Part shown: positions 62,346 to 64,000 of the stretch, one piece after another
Numbering within the stretch: position 1 is the first letter of the stretch
Layout: every line of letters starts with the position of its first letter
NCBI GenBank assembly: GCA_964626015.1
Contig: CAZVCC010000003.1
Span: 47,887 to 111,886, forward strand
Length of the DNA: 64,000 bases
Direction of reading: 5' to 3'
From: CAIKZJ01 sp964626015
Lineage (GTDB): Bacteria > Bacteroidota > Ignavibacteria > Tepidaquicellales > Tepidaquicellaceae
The notes under the pieces: model-generated
Database searches by the model: none
The model's input: the letters and a program-made list of their open reading frames with translations, nothing else
Told to the model about the DNA's origin: nothing
Program-made: the position numbers and the translations under genes

Positions 62346-63761
62346 CTATATCTTTTTAATATCGAATTCACCGCCTTTTTTATCGAGCAGTTCATATCCG
62401 AGGTCTTTTATCTGCTGACGGATTTCGTCTGCAAGTTTAAAGTCTTTATTTGCTTTTGCTACTTTGCGTTTATTCGCAAGGTCTGTAATTTCTGATGGAA
62501 TATTGCTGTCTGATTCTGCTTGAATTTTATCCAGATCGAGTCCGAGTATATTATTGAAGTCGTTAACAAGAAAGATTTTTTCATCGGGGCTTAGCTTTTC
62601 GTCTTTCAGGACTTCCCATGTTAGTGCAAGACCTTCGGATATGTTCAGGTCGTCATTAATGCTTTCTAAAAAACTTTCTTCATACTTCAGAACGTAATCT
62701 GTCTTTGCAGAGCTTTCAATATTATTTACGTTTGCTTTAACTTCTTTAATTTTATTTTTAAGGTTCTGGAAACCGTTGCGTGCTGCGTCGAGATTATCGA
62801 AAGAGAATTTTATTTTCTTCCTGTAATGGGTCATCAGGAGGAAGAACCTATAGTCAAGGGGTGAATAGCCTTTATTAATAAGCGTCGGCAGACGGAGGAA
62901 TTCACCTGCTGACTTTGACATCTTGCCTTTCTCTTCAATGAGAAACTCGCCATGGAGCCAGTAGTTTACGAACTTTTCACCCGTGCATGCTTCTGCCTGT
63001 GCGATTTCATTAGTGTGATGTATGGGTATATGATCAACGCCGCCACAGTGTATATCGAAATGCTTACCGAGAAACTTTATGCTCATTGCAGAACATTCAA
63101 TATGCCAGCCGGGAAAGCCCTTGCCGAAAGGAGATTCCCATTCCATCTGGCGTTTTTGGTCTTTGGGAGAAAACTTCCAGAGGGCAAAATCGGTCTTGCT
63201 TTTCTTTTCGTCGGAGAAAGCAATTCTTTTCCCTTCTTCGAGACCTTCGACATCGAGCAGAGCCATCTTGCCGTAATCCGGAAACTTGCTTGTGTCAAAA
63301 TAGACACCGTCGTTGGTAGTGTAGGTATAACCTTTTTTATCGAGGCATTCAACCATGTCGATCTGTTCTTTTATGAAATCCGTTGCTTTGCAGTAAACGG
63401 TGGGCGGAAGAATGTTCAGGAGTTCAATATCTTTTTTAAAAGCATCGGTGTAGAATTCGGCGATTTCCCATACAGTTTTTCCCTCGCGAGCAGAGCCCTT
63501 TTCCATCTTATCTTCGCCTTCATCATCATCGGAGACGAGGTGTCCGACATCGGTGATATTCATAACGTGTATTACTTTATATCCGTTGTATAAAAGCACT
63601 CTTTTAAGTATGTCTTCGAAGAAGTACGCCCTGAGGTTTCCAATGTGTGCGAAGTTATAAACGGTTGGTCCGCAGCAATACATACCTACTTTACCTTGTT
63701 CTATAGGGATAAACTCTTCTTTAGTGCGTGAGAAAGTGTTGTATAGAAATAGTTTGTTCAT
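62346..63761 (-). CDS. cysS: Cysteinyl-tRNA synthetase
   Basis: The 471-residue class I synthetase has a Zn-ligand Cys in YCCGPTVYNFAHIGN (HIGN near residues 39-42), further Zn ligands in WHIECSAMS and HCGGVDHI, and KMSKSAGEFL (KMSKS loop). Length is normal. It heads the long minus-strand operon that continues through holA to tatA. Confidence 0.97.
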   Translation of the reverse strand: MNKLFLYNTFSRTKEEFIPIEQGKVGMYCCGPTVYNFAHIGNLRAYFFEDILKRVLLYNGYKVIHVMNITDVGHLVSDDDEGEDKMEKGSAREGKTVWEIAEFYTDAFKKDIELLNILPPTVYCKATDFIKEQIDMVECLDKKGYTYTTNDGVYFDTSKFPDYGKMALLDVEGLEEGKRIAFSDEKKSKTDFALWKFSPKDQKRQMEWESPFGKGFPGWHIECSAMSIKFLGKHFDIHCGGVDHIPIHHTNEIAQAEACTGEKFVNYWLHGEFLIEEKGKMSKSAGEFLRLPTLINKGYSPLDYRFFLLMTHYRKKIKFSFDNLDAARNGFQNLKNKIKEVKANVNNIESSAKTDYVLKYEESFLESINDDLNISEGLALTWEVLKDEKLSPDEKIFLVNDFNNILGLDLDKIQAESDSNIPSEITDLANKRKVAKANKDFKLADEIRQQIKDLGYELLDKKGGEFDIKKI

Positions 63762-64000
63762 ATTATAAATTACAACTTATTGCCATGAAATTAAATTCAA
63801 ATAGGAATGAGAAAAAGGGAAAATTAATCTTATGTAAAAGAATGAAAATGACGGGAAACCGAAGTGAAATAGAACACAGATTTTCACGGATGGTACGGAC
63901 GTACACAGATAAGGAAAAGAAAGAATGAGCTATATATATGGGTTTTTAGTAATTAATATTATGAAAGAATTTTATATATTGTTAAACTTTGCGGATTAAA
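63762..64000. other. Non-coding end of window
   Basis: The first bases presumably hold the cysS promoter. Bases 63872-63916 match the dispersed repeat type CACAGATTTTCACGGAT. I see no gene. Confidence 0.45.

Overview
The window looks like a chromosome segment from a low-GC member of the Bacteroidota/Ignavibacteriota (FCB) group. The evidence is three secreted proteins ending in the type IX secretion sorting tail (YPNPFNP motif followed by a roughly 80-residue C-terminal domain), frequent starts without a clear Shine-Dalgarno sequence, and housekeeping genes typical of this group. No finer taxonomic call is safe from sequence alone.

Layout. (1) 1-3003: two secreted T9SS proteins (one a GH18 chitinase) and a small GIY-YIG nuclease gene. 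(2) 3004-32297: a 29-kb, visibly AT-richer integrative element inserted in a tRNA-Phe gene. It is bounded by a perfect 47-bp direct repeat made of the tRNA 3' part, and carries a tyrosine integrase just inside the left end. Cargo from left to right: a cluster of small membrane proteins and lipoproteins of unknown role (4335-7218); a probable structured small RNA ending in an intrinsic terminator (about 7300-7450); and a long minus-strand defence operon (7565-18963) that encodes a complete type I restriction-modification system (hsdM, hsdS, hsdR), a YgjP-like metallopeptidase, a GmrSD-like DUF262/HNH protein, an OLD-type ATPase/TOPRIM nuclease and an ExK nuclease. Then come a hairpin-rich non-coding region, a stand-alone family-A-like polymerase, a phage-like methyltransferase/ParB/DUF5131 gene set (20739-25435), a plus-strand module (wHTH protein, MORN-like protein, AAA+ ATPase), and an RloC-like SMC-type ATPase with a DUF2130 coiled-coil nuclease. 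(3) 32255-64000: ordinary chromosome with tRNA-Phe, nitroreductases, a FecR-like/CHASE2-like/FecR-like gene trio, a GH81 beta-1,3-glucanase, glycosyltransferases, an AbgT transporter, an LptF/G permease, SRP RNA, a PhoB/PhoR-like two-component pair, a phospholipase D/PAP2 pair, dnaG, a degenerate CRISPR remnant in a repeat-filled 1.2-kb gap, and a long operon cysS-holA-ECF sigma-anti-sigma-purS-purQ-tatA-DUF4870.

The element combines several classes of anti-invader function. Its most promising undescribed parts are: the OLD/ExK nuclease pair at the end of the type I R-M operon; the duplicated small membrane-protein genes next to the structured RNA; the stand-alone polymerase beside a multi-hairpin region (a candidate replication module); and the RloC-like/DUF2130 pair. 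Functions for these are inferred from motifs and context; no searches were run.
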